Made by a program: the position numbers and the translations under genes
In this document: one piece after another, positions 34,395 through 43,390 of the stretch
How the letters are laid out: the number at the start of each line of letters is the position of its first letter
Position numbering within the stretch: the stretch's first letter is position 1
Notes under the pieces: model-generated
Told to the model about the DNA's origin: nothing
What the model saw: only the letters and a program-made list of their open reading frames with translations
Databases searched by the model: none
DNA from: Hwangdonia seohaensis
GTDB lineage: Bacteria; Bacteroidota; Bacteroidia; Flavobacteriales; Flavobacteriaceae
DNA: 64,000 nucleotides
Reading direction: 5' to 3'
Assembly (NCBI RefSeq): GCF_031932625.1
Contig: NZ_JAVSCK010000003.1
Span: 1-64,000, forward strand

Positions 34395-37300
34395 TTACTC
34401 CATAGTAAGAACCAAATCATCTTGTTTAACCATGGTGCCAGAATTTAAAGTTATCGATTTTATTTTACCTGCATGAGATGCAACAATGGTGGTTTCCATT
34501 TTCATGGCTTCAATAATAAATAGCGGTTCGTTTTCTTTAACTTCCTGACCTCTTTTAACCAAAACTTTGTATAGCGAACCTTGTAAGGGCGCACCTATTT
34601 CATTTGCGTTTTCAGGGTCTATCTTTTTATTTTCCTGTTTTACGATGTTTAATTTATTATCGTGAACCTCAACATATCTGTTTTCCCCATTCACTCTAAA
34701 AAACACGAGTCTGATGCCATCTTCATTGGGTTCGCTTACCGAGAGTAGTTTTACGATAAGGGTTTTACCCGGTTGCAGCGTAACCAATATTTCTTCGCCG
34801 CTGGTTAAGCCGTAAAAGAAACTTTTGGTTGGGAGTCGGCTTAAGCTGCCATAGCGCTTGTATTTGTTATGTGCTTCTTCAAAAACCTTAGGATATAAGC
34901 AGTACGATAAAAAGTCTTCGAACTCGATGGGTCGTGTAAACCCTTTTTGGAATTTTTTTGCGAATGCCTTAAATTCCGTATCAAAATCTATGGGTTTTAA
35001 ATGGGCGTTAGGCCTGTCTTTATAAGGTTTTTTGTCTTTTAAAATAATCTTTTGAAGTTTTTTGGGAAAGCCACCAACAGGCTGCCCTAAATCGCCCTTA
35101 AAGAAATTTATAACGGATTCCGGGAACGAAATTTCATGCCCGCGCGCCATAACTTCTTCGGGGGTTAAATTATTTGTCACCATAAAAATAGCCATGTCAC
35201 CGACCACTTTAGAGCTAGGGGTGACTTTTATTAAATCGCCAAACATGGTATTTACCTCTCCGTACATTTTCTTAACATCATCAAACCGGTCTGCCAATCC
35301 TAAAGCTGTAGCTTGCGGACGTAAATTTGAATATTGTCCACCAGGGATTTCATGCTGAAAAACCTCGGCAGTTCCAGATTTTAAACCAGATTCAAACGGA
35401 TAGTATAGTTCGCGGGTATCTTCCCAGAAATTTGAAAATTGATTAAGCGTACCCATATCAAAATGATGGGCTCGTTTTTCATATCTCATCATTTCAACAA
35501 TGGCGTTAAAATTGGGTTGCGAGGTTAACCCCGATAATCCGCCAAGGGCAACATCAACCACATCTACACCCGCTTCAATGGCTTTTAAATAGGTGGCTGT
35601 TTGTAAAGAAGATGTGTCGTGTGTATGTAATTGAATGGGCAAATTAACGGTGTCTTTTAAAGCAGCGACCAACTCTGTTACGGCATAAGGTTTTAATAAG
35701 CCCGCCATATCTTTAATGGCAATCATGTGGGCGCCGGCATTTTCTAAATCCTTGGCGAGTTGCATGTAATATTTTAAGTCGTATTTGGTTTGTTTCGGGT
35801 TTAAAATATCACCTGTATAACTTATTGCAGCTTGGGCTATACCGTCTGTTTTTTTACGCACATAAGATATACTGGGCTCCATGGCGGTAACCCAATTGAG
35901 TGAATCGAAAATCCTGAAAACATCAACCCCATTTCCCCATGCCATTTCAACAAAAGCTTCAATTAAATTGTCAGGATAAGCTTTGTAGCCCACACCATTT
36001 GAACCCCGAAGCAGCATTTGCAATAAAATGTTTGGGGCTGCGGCACGAAGTTCTCTTAGTCGGCCCCATGGGTTTTCGTGTAAAAACCGTAAACACACAT
36101 CAAAAGTGGCGCCTCCCCAAACTTCCATACTAAAGGTGTTTGGGTGGTTTTTCGCAAAACTTTCGGTCACCTTCAGCATGTCGTAAGTCCGCATTCGGGT
36201 TGCCAATAGCGATTGGTGCGCATCGCGCATGGTGGTATCGGTATAATGGATTTTAGTGTCGTTTTTTAACCATTCGCAAAATTTTTCAGGACCCAATTCG
36301 GTCAACAGGTTTTTGGTGCCTTTTGGGTATGCATCAATATGATTGAATTTTGGCACTTTGGGGTCTCTAAACACTTTTGAGGCATCGGTAAACTTCACAT
36401 CTGGGTTTCCGTTTACGGTAACATCGCCCAAATATTGAGTGATTTTTGTGGTACGATCCTGCGGTAATTTTATTTTAAATAAAGCCGGTGTATTTTGAAT
36501 AAAATTAACGGAAGCTTTACCGGCTTTAAAGGTTTTGTGCTGAATTACGTTTTGAAGAAAATGAATATTGGTTTTTACACCACGAATACGGAACTCCCTT
36601 AAAGCGCGTGTCATTTTTCTAACCGCACCATCTAAAGTTCTGCCCTGCGCTGAAACTTTTACGAGCATGGAATCGAAAAACGGACTTACACTGTATGATT
36701 GGTAAATGCTCCCCGCATCCAAACGAATACCCATGCCAGAGGCACTGCGGTAGGTTGAAATCGTGCCGTAATCTGGGGTGAAATTATTTTCAGGGTCCTC
36801 GGTTGTAAGTCGACATTGCAACGCAAAACCATTTGTAGATAGACTTTCTTGGTCAAATATCTTAATTTGTTTGTCGGATAATTTATAGCCACCTGCCACG
36901 AATATTTGGGTTTTTACCAAATCGATGCCGGTTACCATTTCGGTAACGGTGTGCTCCACTTGTATTCGTGGGTTAACTTCAATAAAATAAATGTTATGGT
37001 TTTTATCCAATAAAAACTCAACGGTGCCAATATTATTATAGCTCACTTCTCGGGCAATAGTAACGGCGTAATTGTATAGCTCTTGTTTTACCCGCTCCGG
37101 TAACCCAAACGAGGGCGCGACCTCGACTACTTTTTGATGGCGACGCTGCACCGAGCAATCACGCTCAAATAAATGGCGAATATTACCATGGTTATCGGCA
37201 ACTATTTGCACTTCAATGTGCTTTGGGTCTTCAACATATTTTTCCAAAAACATGGTGTCATCACCAAAAGCGTTTAAGGCTTCGTTTTTTGCTGAATCAA

Positions 37301-37847
37301 AATTCTGCTCTAAATCTTCCGCAGTTCTAACAATTCGCATACCGCGACCACCACCGCCCGAAGCGGCTTTTAGCATTAACGGATAACCAATGGTTTCGGC
37401 TTCAGATAAAGCGATTTTTAAAGAGGATAATTTCTTTTTATTGCTTTCAATAATAGGAACGTTGCATTTTACCGCTATTTTTTTAGCCATTATTTTGTCG
37501 CCCAAAGCATCCATAACTTCAGGGTTTGGGCCAATAAAAACAATGCCGTTTTCGGCACATCTTCTCGCAAATGTTGAGTTTTCGGATAAAAAACCATAAC
37601 CCGGATGAATGGCATCAACGTTTTTTGATTTTGCCAATCGGATGATGGCATCAATATCCAAATACGGCTTTAAAGGCTGGTTGTTCTCTCCAATTTGATA
37701 CGATTCATCGGCTTTGTATCGATGTTGCGAGTAGCGGTCTTCGTAAGTGTAAATGGCAACCGTATCCACGTTTATTTCGCTACAGGCTCTTAAAACCCTA
37801 ATGGCAATTTCACTTCTATTGGCAACTAATATTTTTTTTATTTTCAT
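34395..37847 (-). CDS. pyc: pyruvate carboxylase
   Basis: Carboxylates pyruvate to oxaloacetate with biotin, ATP and bicarbonate. A complete single-chain enzyme of 1150 residues: biotin carboxylase (about 1-460, ATP-grasp loop KAASGGGGRGMRIV, ERDCSVQRRHQKVVE), carboxyltransferase (about 535-815, TDTTMRDAHQSLLATRMRT), the PYC_OADA domain, and the biotinyl domain with Lys1116 in EAMKMET. It replenishes the TCA cycle and feeds aspartate, needed by ArgG in this same window. The 391-bp gap upstream, shared with gapN, contains no gene. Confidence 0.97.
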   Translation of the reverse strand: MKIKKILVANRSEIAIRVLRACSEINVDTVAIYTYEDRYSQHRYKADESYQIGENNQPLKPYLDIDAIIRLAKSKNVDAIHPGYGFLSENSTFARRCAENGIVFIGPNPEVMDALGDKIMAKKIAVKCNVPIIESNKKKLSSLKIALSEAETIGYPLMLKAASGGGGRGMRIVRTAEDLEQNFDSAKNEALNAFGDDTMFLEKYVEDPKHIEVQIVADNHGNIRHLFERDCSVQRRHQKVVEVAPSFGLPERVKQELYNYAVTIAREVSYNNIGTVEFLLDKNHNIYFIEVNPRIQVEHTVTEMVTGIDLVKTQIFVAGGYKLSDKQIKIFDQESLSTNGFALQCRLTTEDPENNFTPDYGTISTYRSASGMGIRLDAGSIYQSYSVSPFFDSMLVKVSAQGRTLDGAVRKMTRALREFRIRGVKTNIHFLQNVIQHKTFKAGKASVNFIQNTPALFKIKLPQDRTTKITQYLGDVTVNGNPDVKFTDASKVFRDPKVPKFNHIDAYPKGTKNLLTELGPEKFCEWLKNDTKIHYTDTTMRDAHQSLLATRMRTYDMLKVTESFAKNHPNTFSMEVWGGATFDVCLRFLHENPWGRLRELRAAAPNILLQMLLRGSNGVGYKAYPDNLIEAFVEMAWGNGVDVFRIFDSLNWVTAMEPSISYVRKKTDGIAQAAISYTGDILNPKQTKYDLKYYMQLAKDLENAGAHMIAIKDMAGLLKPYAVTELVAALKDTVNLPIQLHTHDTSSLQTATYLKAIEAGVDVVDVALGGLSGLTSQPNFNAIVEMMRYEKRAHHFDMGTLNQFSNFWEDTRELYYPFESGLKSGTAEVFQHEIPGGQYSNLRPQATALGLADRFDDVKKMYGEVNTMFGDLIKVTPSSKVVGDMAIFMVTNNLTPEEVMARGHEISFPESVINFFKGDLGQPVGGFPKKLQKIILKDKKPYKDRPNAHLKPIDFDTEFKAFAKKFQKGFTRPIEFEDFLSYCLYPKVFEEAHNKYKRYGSLSRLPTKSFFYGLTSGEEILVTLQPGKTLIVKLLSVSEPNEDGIRLVFFRVNGENRYVEVHDNKLNIVKQENKKIDPENANEIGAPLQGSLYKVLVKRGQEVKENEPLFIIEAMKMETTIVASHAGKIKSITLNSGTMVKQDDLVLTME

Positions 37848-38090
37848 GGTTGGTTTTTAAAGCGTGTTTAATTGTATAAAAATATAAGTATTTATAATTA
37901 ATTGCCACGCTTTTTTGAATTAAAAGAAGTTTTTTGTTAAAAACACTGGATATCTTTCATTGTTCTTTTATTAATAAATCGGATTGCCATAAAATAAACA
38001 GCCGAAAACGTTTGAGCCATAAATATTATATCAACATGTAATTAAACTGTTAAGAATATCGTATTTCTTAAAACAAACCCTTGTTTTTAA

Positions 38091-38121
38091 AAGTCTTTAA
38101 GCTGAAAAATAAATATCTTAG
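38091..38121 (+). promoter_or_regulatory. candidate promoter of gapN
   Basis: TTG (38091-38093), a 20-bp spacer and TATCTTAG (38114-38121), seven of eight to TAnnTTTG. Gives an untranslated leader of about 115 nt. The remainder of the gap 37848-38238 is AT-rich with no other signal that I can support. Confidence 0.45.
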
Positions 38122-38238
38122 CAGTAGTTTAAAACTAAAAGTTGGACTTGAAATTAGCCATGAATCATTCTTAAAACCAATAAAAATGTTTACTGGCAAA
38201 TGACCTCTGACGGATGAAAAACAAAAAAACATAAACAG

Positions 38239-39831
38239 ATGAAAACGACTTTTTCAGAAATTCCGGACGCCTATAAAATCGAATCCCTTTTACATCAAAA
38301 AACGTATTTGGTTGATGGCGAATTAAAACAATGGCATGGCGATACGGCAGAAGTTTATTCAACGATTTCTTCAACAGAAAACTATAGCCCAACGCTTTTA
38401 GGCACCATTCCGCAGTTGGGCGAAAAGGAAGCCTTAGATGCTTTGAATTCTGCTTGTTTAGCTTACGATAAAGGTCAAGGTTTATGGCCAACCATGAAGG
38501 TGATTGACCGTATTGCGTGCATGGAAAAGTTTGTGGAGCAAATGAAAACCAAACGCGAGGAAGTGGTTAAGCTTTTAATGTGGGAAATAGGCAAAAATCT
38601 ACCGGATTCTGAAAAGGAATTTGATAGAACCGTCGATTATATTTACGATACCATTGAAGCTTATAAACAAATAGATAGAAGCTCGGCAAAGTTTGAAAAA
38701 AATTCAGGTGTTAATGCGCACATTCGCCGTGGCCCTTTAGGTGTCGTGTTGTGTTTGGGGCCTTATAATTATCCGCTTAACGAAACGTTTACTTTGTTAA
38801 TTCCGGCTTTAATTATGGGAAACCCCGTAATTTTTAAACCGGCAAAAATTGGTGTTTTATTAATTTCCCCATTGTTGGAAGCGTTTCAAAACAGCTTTCC
38901 AAAAGGTGCGGTAAATGTAGTTTATGGCCGCGGTCGTGTTTTGGCAACGCCCATAATGCAATCTGGAAAAATAGATGTGTTGGCTTTAATTGGTAACAGT
39001 AAATCTGCCAACGCATTGCAAGCGCAACACCCGAAAGGAAATAGATTGCGTATGGTTTTAGGTTTGGAAGCGAAAAACCCAGCCATTGTGCTGCCCGATG
39101 CCGATTTGGATTTAACTGTTGAAGAATGCATTGCAGGAACGCTATCGTTTAACGGGCAACGTTGTACGGCTTTAAAAGTGCTGTACGTTCACGAATCTAT
39201 AGTGGATGCGTTTAACAAGCGTTTTTCAGAAAAAGTAGATGCCCTTAAATTTGGGAATCCTTGGGAAGCCGGCGCGAAATTAACACCGCTTCCAGAAGTT
39301 GAAAAACCAGGTTATATTCAAGAATTAATTGATGATGCTTTAGAAAAAGGAGCTAAAAAGCTTAATGAAAAAGGGGGCGAAACATCTGATAATTTTATTT
39401 TTCCAGCGGTATTATATCCAGTAACGAAAACTATGAGAGTGTTTAAAGAGGAGCAATTTGGCCCTGTAATTCCTATTGTACCGTTCACCGATATTGAAAC
39501 TCCTTTAGATGATATGGCAGAATCCAATTACGGCCAACAAGTGAGCTTGTTTGGTAAAGACATTGATACACTTTCGCCGTTAATTGATACTTTGGTTAAT
39601 TTAGTTTGTAGGGTGAATTTGAATAGTTCTTGCCAACGCGGACCCGATGTATACCCTTTTACCGGAAGAAAAGATTCGGCCTACGGGACATTAAGTGTGC
39701 ATGATGCGCTACGTTCGTTTTCAATAAGAACCTTTGTGGCATCAAAAGACAATCCTTATAACAATGCCATTTTAAAAGGATTGTTAGACAAAAAAGCCTC
39801 TAATTTTATAAGCACCGATTATATCTTGTAG
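38239..39831 (+). CDS. gapN: NADP-dependent glyceraldehyde-3-phosphate dehydrogenase (non-phosphorylating)
   Basis: An aldehyde dehydrogenase-superfamily enzyme that oxidises glyceraldehyde-3-phosphate directly to 3-phosphoglycerate, yielding NADPH. The catalytic Cys is in NGQRCTALKV and the general-base Glu in GLEAKNPAIVL, where most ALDHs have ELGGK; this variant fits the GAPN-like group. GPYNYPLNETFTLLIPALIMGN and the C-terminal SSCQRGPDVYPFTGRKDSAYGTLS also match GAPN. 530 residues is slightly longer than typical, from an N-terminal extension of about 20-30 residues. It stands alone and divergent from pyc. Confidence 0.9.
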   Translation: MKTTFSEIPDAYKIESLLHQKTYLVDGELKQWHGDTAEVYSTISSTENYSPTLLGTIPQLGEKEALDALNSACLAYDKGQGLWPTMKVIDRIACMEKFVEQMKTKREEVVKLLMWEIGKNLPDSEKEFDRTVDYIYDTIEAYKQIDRSSAKFEKNSGVNAHIRRGPLGVVLCLGPYNYPLNETFTLLIPALIMGNPVIFKPAKIGVLLISPLLEAFQNSFPKGAVNVVYGRGRVLATPIMQSGKIDVLALIGNSKSANALQAQHPKGNRLRMVLGLEAKNPAIVLPDADLDLTVEECIAGTLSFNGQRCTALKVLYVHESIVDAFNKRFSEKVDALKFGNPWEAGAKLTPLPEVEKPGYIQELIDDALEKGAKKLNEKGGETSDNFIFPAVLYPVTKTMRVFKEEQFGPVIPIVPFTDIETPLDDMAESNYGQQVSLFGKDIDTLSPLIDTLVNLVCRVNLNSSCQRGPDVYPFTGRKDSAYGTLSVHDALRSFSIRTFVASKDNPYNNAILKGLLDKKASNFISTDYIL

Positions 39832-39858
39832 CCATGGGAAATGATAAAAATTAAAAGT

Positions 39859-39929
39859 GTCACATTGAGCGCAGTCGAAAGGCTATTAAATAAGATATTT
39901 TCAATGTCTTCGACTGCGTTCAGACTGAC
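39859..39929. repeat. inverted-repeat element (about 71 bp) after gapN
   Basis: Ends are inverted repeats: GTCACATTGAGCGCAGTCGA on the left against TTCGACTGCGTTCAGACTGAC on the right, with 13 of 14 matches in the core TGAGCGCAGTCGAA. A loop of about 29 bp separates the arms. This is the form of short dispersed elements common between flavobacterial genes. It may also terminate gapN transcripts. Confidence 0.65.
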
Positions 39930-40115
39930 CTCCCATATTCTAACCATTTTTGTTATATACTCAATGTAGCCAATAAAAAAAGATATTTTAAATATAATCG
40001 CTTACAAATGAAGAATTAAAAGCAAAAAGCATCATTTGAATAAAATTTCATAATTATTTTAAAAAATCATAAAACTTTAAGCCATTAATAAAATTTAATT
40101 TTTAGTTTTACACCA

Positions 40116-40184
40116 ATGAATTCAAATAAAAATAAAATACGTACGTTTTCCCCCAGTTTGCGCTTGCGCAACCGCCGCCGCTAA
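40116..40184 (+). CDS. arginine-rich leader peptide 1 (22 aa)
   Basis: A short frame whose last seven residues are RLRNRRR before TAA. Six of 22 residues are Arg, five of them CGC codons, unusual in such AT-rich DNA. It begins 5 bp after a weak -7-like box (TAGTTTTA, 40103-40110), so it would be translated almost from the 5' end of the message. The Arg codons themselves can fold (GTTTGCG/CGCAAC around CTTG, 40157-40173). It lies upstream of the arginine operon and is followed by a hairpin with a T-rich tract. The leader-peptide role is inferred from position and composition. Confidence 0.65.
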   Translation: MNSNKNKIRTFSPSLRLRNRRR

Positions 40185-40199
40185 TTCTTCTATTTAGCC

Positions 40200-40232
40200 T
40201 TAATAACCGTATACGTTTAATTTTATTTTTTA
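40200..40232 (+). terminator. candidate attenuator hairpin after leader 1
   Basis: TTAA-AC-G (40200-40209, with a TA bulge and an unpaired C) pairs with CGTTTAA (40214-40220) around TATA, followed at once by TTTTATTTTTTATC. A weak AT-rich stem, but with a good U-tract and correctly placed between leader 1 and leader 2. Confidence 0.4.
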
Positions 40233-40234
40233 TC

Positions 40235-40330
40235 ATGTTTATATCAAATTCCACATTACAACTTCAAAAAACAATTATTTCTTTAAATAATAGAAACGTT
40301 GTACGCCGTAACTTTCCACGTCGCCCGTAA
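40235..40330 (+). CDS. arginine-rich leader peptide 2 (31 aa)
   Basis: An ATG opens a 31-codon frame with no Arg in its first 19 residues, then RNVVRRNFPRRP before TAA. That places five Arg (AGA, CGC, CGT, CGT, CGC) and two Pro in the last 12 positions. The operon downstream makes arginine and contains proC. The frame starts a few bases after the U-tract of the first hairpin and is followed by a second hairpin with a T-run. It is the second of two leader-like frames in series. Confidence 0.65.
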   Translation: MFISNSTLQLQKTIISLNNRNVVRRNFPRRP

Positions 40331-40347
40331 GGGTATGCTATAAATTA

Positions 40348-40377
40348 TTGAACTTAGGTGAGTCCGGTTCAGCTTTT
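40348..40377 (+). terminator. candidate attenuator hairpin after leader 2
   Basis: TGAAC (40349-40353) pairs with GTTCA (40367-40371) and GG (40357-40358) with CC (40364-40365) around TGAGT, followed by GCTTTTC. Modest stability and a short T-run. I found no clear antiterminator partner upstream. Confidence 0.4.
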
Positions 40378-40423
40378 CAAAAAACCAAAATAATTTTAAA
40401 ATCAAATCAAATAAATCAAAATA

Positions 40424-41041
40424 ATGAAAGTCATTATTGCTGATAAATCTCATAGTATTTACGCTCAAATAATATGCGACACCATTGCGGAGTCCGCAAA
40501 TGTTAGAGGCACGGGAATCGCCAGACGAACTCCTGAATATATTATGACCAAAATGGAAAACGGTAACGCCGTTATTGCTTTAGACGGTAATAACTTTGCG
40601 GGTTTTTGCTATATTGAGAAATGGGGACATGGCAAATATGTTGCCAATTCGGGCTTGATTGTGCACCCAAATTATAGGGGCGCGGGTTTAGCCAAGAAAA
40701 TTAAACACAAAATCTTTGAGCATTCCAGAAAAAAATTCCCAAAGGCTAAAGTTTTCAGTATTACCACAGGATTGGCAGTAATGAAAATGAATAGCGATTT
40801 AGGTTACAAACCGGTGCCGTTTTCTGAATTAACCGACGACCAATCGTTTTGGGATGGTTGTCAAACCTGTAAAAACTACGATGTTTTAACAAGAACCAAC
40901 AGGAAATTGTGTTTGTGCACGGGCATGTTGTACGATCCGGAAAAAGCTAAAAACAAGGTAACCAAACGAGTCAAGGAAAAGACTTTTAAACGATTAAAAA
41001 AGATTAAAGAAACCTTGCTTTTAAAAAAGAATAAAAAATAA
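40424..41041 (+). CDS. GNAT-family N-acyltransferase, probable first step of arginine synthesis
   Basis: 205 residues. The acetyl-CoA motif A is LIVHPNYRGAGLAKKI (about 78-93) with the Arg/Gly-x-Gly/Ala loop. The C-terminal part has Cys146-x2-Cys149 and Cys163-x-Cys165, a possible metal site, then a Lys/Arg-rich tail from 172. No classical argA or argJ is present in this operon, so as first gene it is the natural candidate for acylating glutamate (acetyl or succinyl). I recall a similar gene being proposed as N-succinylglutamate synthase in Bacteroides, which needs checking. It follows two Arg-rich leader peptides. Confidence 0.75.
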   Translation: MKVIIADKSHSIYAQIICDTIAESANVRGTGIARRTPEYIMTKMENGNAVIALDGNNFAGFCYIEKWGHGKYVANSGLIVHPNYRGAGLAKKIKHKIFEHSRKKFPKAKVFSITTGLAVMKMNSDLGYKPVPFSELTDDQSFWDGCQTCKNYDVLTRTNRKLCLCTGMLYDPEKAKNKVTKRVKEKTFKRLKKIKETLLLKKNKK

Positions 41042-41046
41042 ATTAA

Positions 41047-41082
41047 CGCCGAAGCTTAACTACGGCGGTTGCCGAAAGGCGG
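41047..41082 (+). other. GC-rich double hairpin between the GNAT gene and argG
   Basis: CGCCG (41047-41051) pairs with CGGCG (41063-41067), then GCC-GAAA-GGC (41071-41080) forms a GNRA-loop hairpin. Unusually GC-rich for this genome. No T-run follows, so processing or stability control is more likely than termination. Confidence 0.5.
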
Positions 41083-41102
41083 ACATTATAAAATAATTTA
41101 AA

Positions 41103-42278
41103 ATGAAAAAATTAGTAATAGCATATAGTGGCGGGTTGGACACCTCGTATTGTGCGGTAAGTTTATCAAAAGAATACGACGTACATGCCGTAAGTGTAAA
41201 TACGGGCGGATTTACCCAAGAAGAAATAAAAACTATTGAAAGTAACGCATATAAAATGGGCGTTACAACCTATAAAAATATTGATGCCATTGCCACGTTT
41301 TACCAAAAAGTAGTCAAGTATTTAATTTTTGGCAATGTACTTAAAAACAATACTTACCCATTATCGGTAAGTGCCGAACGTATTATTCAAGCCATTGAAA
41401 TTGTGGAGTACGCTAAAAGTATCGGCGCCGAATATATTGCCCACGGCAGTACGGGCGCAGGAAACGACCAAGTGCGTTTCGATATGATTTTTCAAACCTT
41501 GGCGCCAAATATTAAAATCATAACACCCATTAGAGACCAAAAATTATCGCGACAAGAAGAGATTGAGTACCTAAAAAGTAACGGTATCGATATGTCCTGG
41601 GACAAAGCAAAATACTCGGTTAATAAAGGACTTTGGGGCACGAGCGTTGGTGGCGAAGAAACTTTAACCTCAGAAAAACCATTACCCGAAGAAGCGTATC
41701 CGTCGCAATTAAAACATGCCAAGGACGAAAAAGTTACCTTAAGTTTTTTACAAGGCGAATTGGTAGCCGTTAACGGTGTAGAAAACGACCCTGAAATTAA
41801 TATTGAAGTGTTGCATAATTTGGCATCGCCTTATGCCATTGGCAGAGATATCCACGTTGGAGACACGATTGTTGGTATTAAAGGTCGCGTTGGTTTCGAG
41901 GCTGCAGCAGCGTTAATTACCATTAAAGCACACCATTTATTAGAAAAACATACGCTTACCAAATGGCAATTGCAGCACAAAGAATATTTGTCTAGTTTTT
42001 ACGGGATGCATTTGCACGAAGGCCAATATTTAGACCCTGTAATGCGAAACATTGAAGCCTTTTTGCAAAGTAGTCAGGACAAGGTTTCGGGCGAGGTAAC
42101 GGTCACTTTAAAACCCTATCACTTTACTTTAGACGGGATTGTGTCAAAACACGATTTAATGTCTGCTAAATTTGGAAGTTATGGTGAGGAAAACAAAGCG
42201 TGGACTGCCGATGACGCCAAAGGGTTTATTAAAATTTTAGGCAATCAGAATAAAATATATCAACAAGTAAATAATTAA
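41103..42278 (+). CDS. argG: argininosuccinate synthase
   Basis: Joins citrulline and aspartate using ATP. The N-terminal PP-loop is AYSGGLDTSYCAVSL and the second nucleotide motif includes HGSTGAGNDQVRFD. 391 residues is normal. Second gene of the arginine operon; argC begins 2 bp after its stop. Confidence 0.97.
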   Translation: MKKLVIAYSGGLDTSYCAVSLSKEYDVHAVSVNTGGFTQEEIKTIESNAYKMGVTTYKNIDAIATFYQKVVKYLIFGNVLKNNTYPLSVSAERIIQAIEIVEYAKSIGAEYIAHGSTGAGNDQVRFDMIFQTLAPNIKIITPIRDQKLSRQEEIEYLKSNGIDMSWDKAKYSVNKGLWGTSVGGEETLTSEKPLPEEAYPSQLKHAKDEKVTLSFLQGELVAVNGVENDPEINIEVLHNLASPYAIGRDIHVGDTIVGIKGRVGFEAAAALITIKAHHLLEKHTLTKWQLQHKEYLSSFYGMHLHEGQYLDPVMRNIEAFLQSSQDKVSGEVTVTLKPYHFTLDGIVSKHDLMSAKFGSYGEENKAWTADDAKGFIKILGNQNKIYQQVNN

Positions 42279-42280
42279 TT

Positions 42281-43258
42281 ATGTTACAAGTAGGAATTAT
42301 TGGAGGCGCGGGATACACCGCAGGCGAATTGATTAGATTGTTGATGCATCACGGCAAAGCTGAAATTGATTTTGTGTATAGCACATCGAATGCCGGGAAT
42401 AAAATTAGCGATGTTCATCAAGATTTGGTGGGCGATTTAGAGCTTAAATTTACCGATACCATCAATCCGAATGTCGATGTCTTGTTTTTGTGTTTGGGCC
42501 ACGGAAATTCAGTTAAGTTTTTAAAGAACAATACTTTTTCAGATCATACAAAAATCATCGATTTAGGTAATGATTTTAGATTGGAAAAAGATAAAGTCTT
42601 TAACGGAAAAACCTTTGTTTACGGTTTGCCCGAATTGCAAAAAGAAGCCATTAAAAAGGCAGAATATATTGCCAATCCCGGTTGTTTTGCAACCACCATC
42701 CAATTGGCATTATTGCCTTTGGCCAAAAATGGATTGCTGCAAAACGATGTACATATTAACGCCGTAACGGGAGCCACAGGCGCAGGAACATCGTTATCTA
42801 AAACCACACATTTTACATGGCGTGATAATAACTTTTCGTATTACAAACCGTTTACGCACCAGCATTTGGGGGAAATCAACCAATCGGTAAAGCAATTGCA
42901 AAATAATTTTTCGTCAGAGCTTATTTTTATGCCCAATCGTGGGAATTTTTCAAGAGGTATTTTTGCTACACTTTACACCCATTTTAATGGCAGTTTAGAG
43001 GAAGCAAAAGCGCTTTACAAGGATTATTATAAAGATGCAAAATTCACCTTTGTGTCGGATAACGAGTTGCACTTAAAGCAAGTGGTAAACACCAACAAAT
43101 GTTTAATCCATTTACATAAACACGACAATAAATTACTGATTACCAGCTGTACCGATAATTTATTAAAAGGCGCATCGGGTCAAGCGGTTCAAAACATGAA
43201 TTTAATGTTTGGTTTTGATGAAACCGAAGGCATTCAACTAAAAGCAAATTTCTTTTAA
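42281..43258 (+). CDS. argC: N-acyl-gamma-glutamyl-phosphate reductase
   Basis: NADPH-dependent reduction of acylglutamyl phosphate to the semialdehyde. Nucleotide-binding GIIGGAGYTAGELIRLL is at the N-terminus, catalytic Cys135 in ANPGCFATTIQL, and the substrate segment HQHLGEI near 200. The length (325 aa) fits the short class. Follows argG by 2 bp. The 132-bp gap before proC holds a palindromic repeat. Confidence 0.95.
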   Translation: MLQVGIIGGAGYTAGELIRLLMHHGKAEIDFVYSTSNAGNKISDVHQDLVGDLELKFTDTINPNVDVLFLCLGHGNSVKFLKNNTFSDHTKIIDLGNDFRLEKDKVFNGKTFVYGLPELQKEAIKKAEYIANPGCFATTIQLALLPLAKNGLLQNDVHINAVTGATGAGTSLSKTTHFTWRDNNFSYYKPFTHQHLGEINQSVKQLQNNFSSELIFMPNRGNFSRGIFATLYTHFNGSLEEAKALYKDYYKDAKFTFVSDNELHLKQVVNTNKCLIHLHKHDNKLLITSCTDNLLKGASGQAVQNMNLMFGFDETEGIQLKANFF

Positions 43259-43267
43259 AATAAACTT

Positions 43268-43300
43268 AGACCTGTCGGGTTTTAAAAACCTGACAGGTCT
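43268..43300. repeat. palindromic repeat between argC and proC
   Basis: AGACCTGTCGGGTTTT (43268-43283) and AAAACCTGACAGGTCT (43285-43300) form an almost perfect palindrome with one G-U pair. It resembles 27126-27152 (core CCTG...GGTTT/AAACC...AGG), in the ilv operon. Confidence 0.65.
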
Positions 43301-43390
43301 GGAAAATGAAAAATCATAAGAATAAGCCATTAATTTAAAGACTTTGTTGTCTAAAAAATATTCGTGAATTCGTGGCAAAAAAACATAAAT

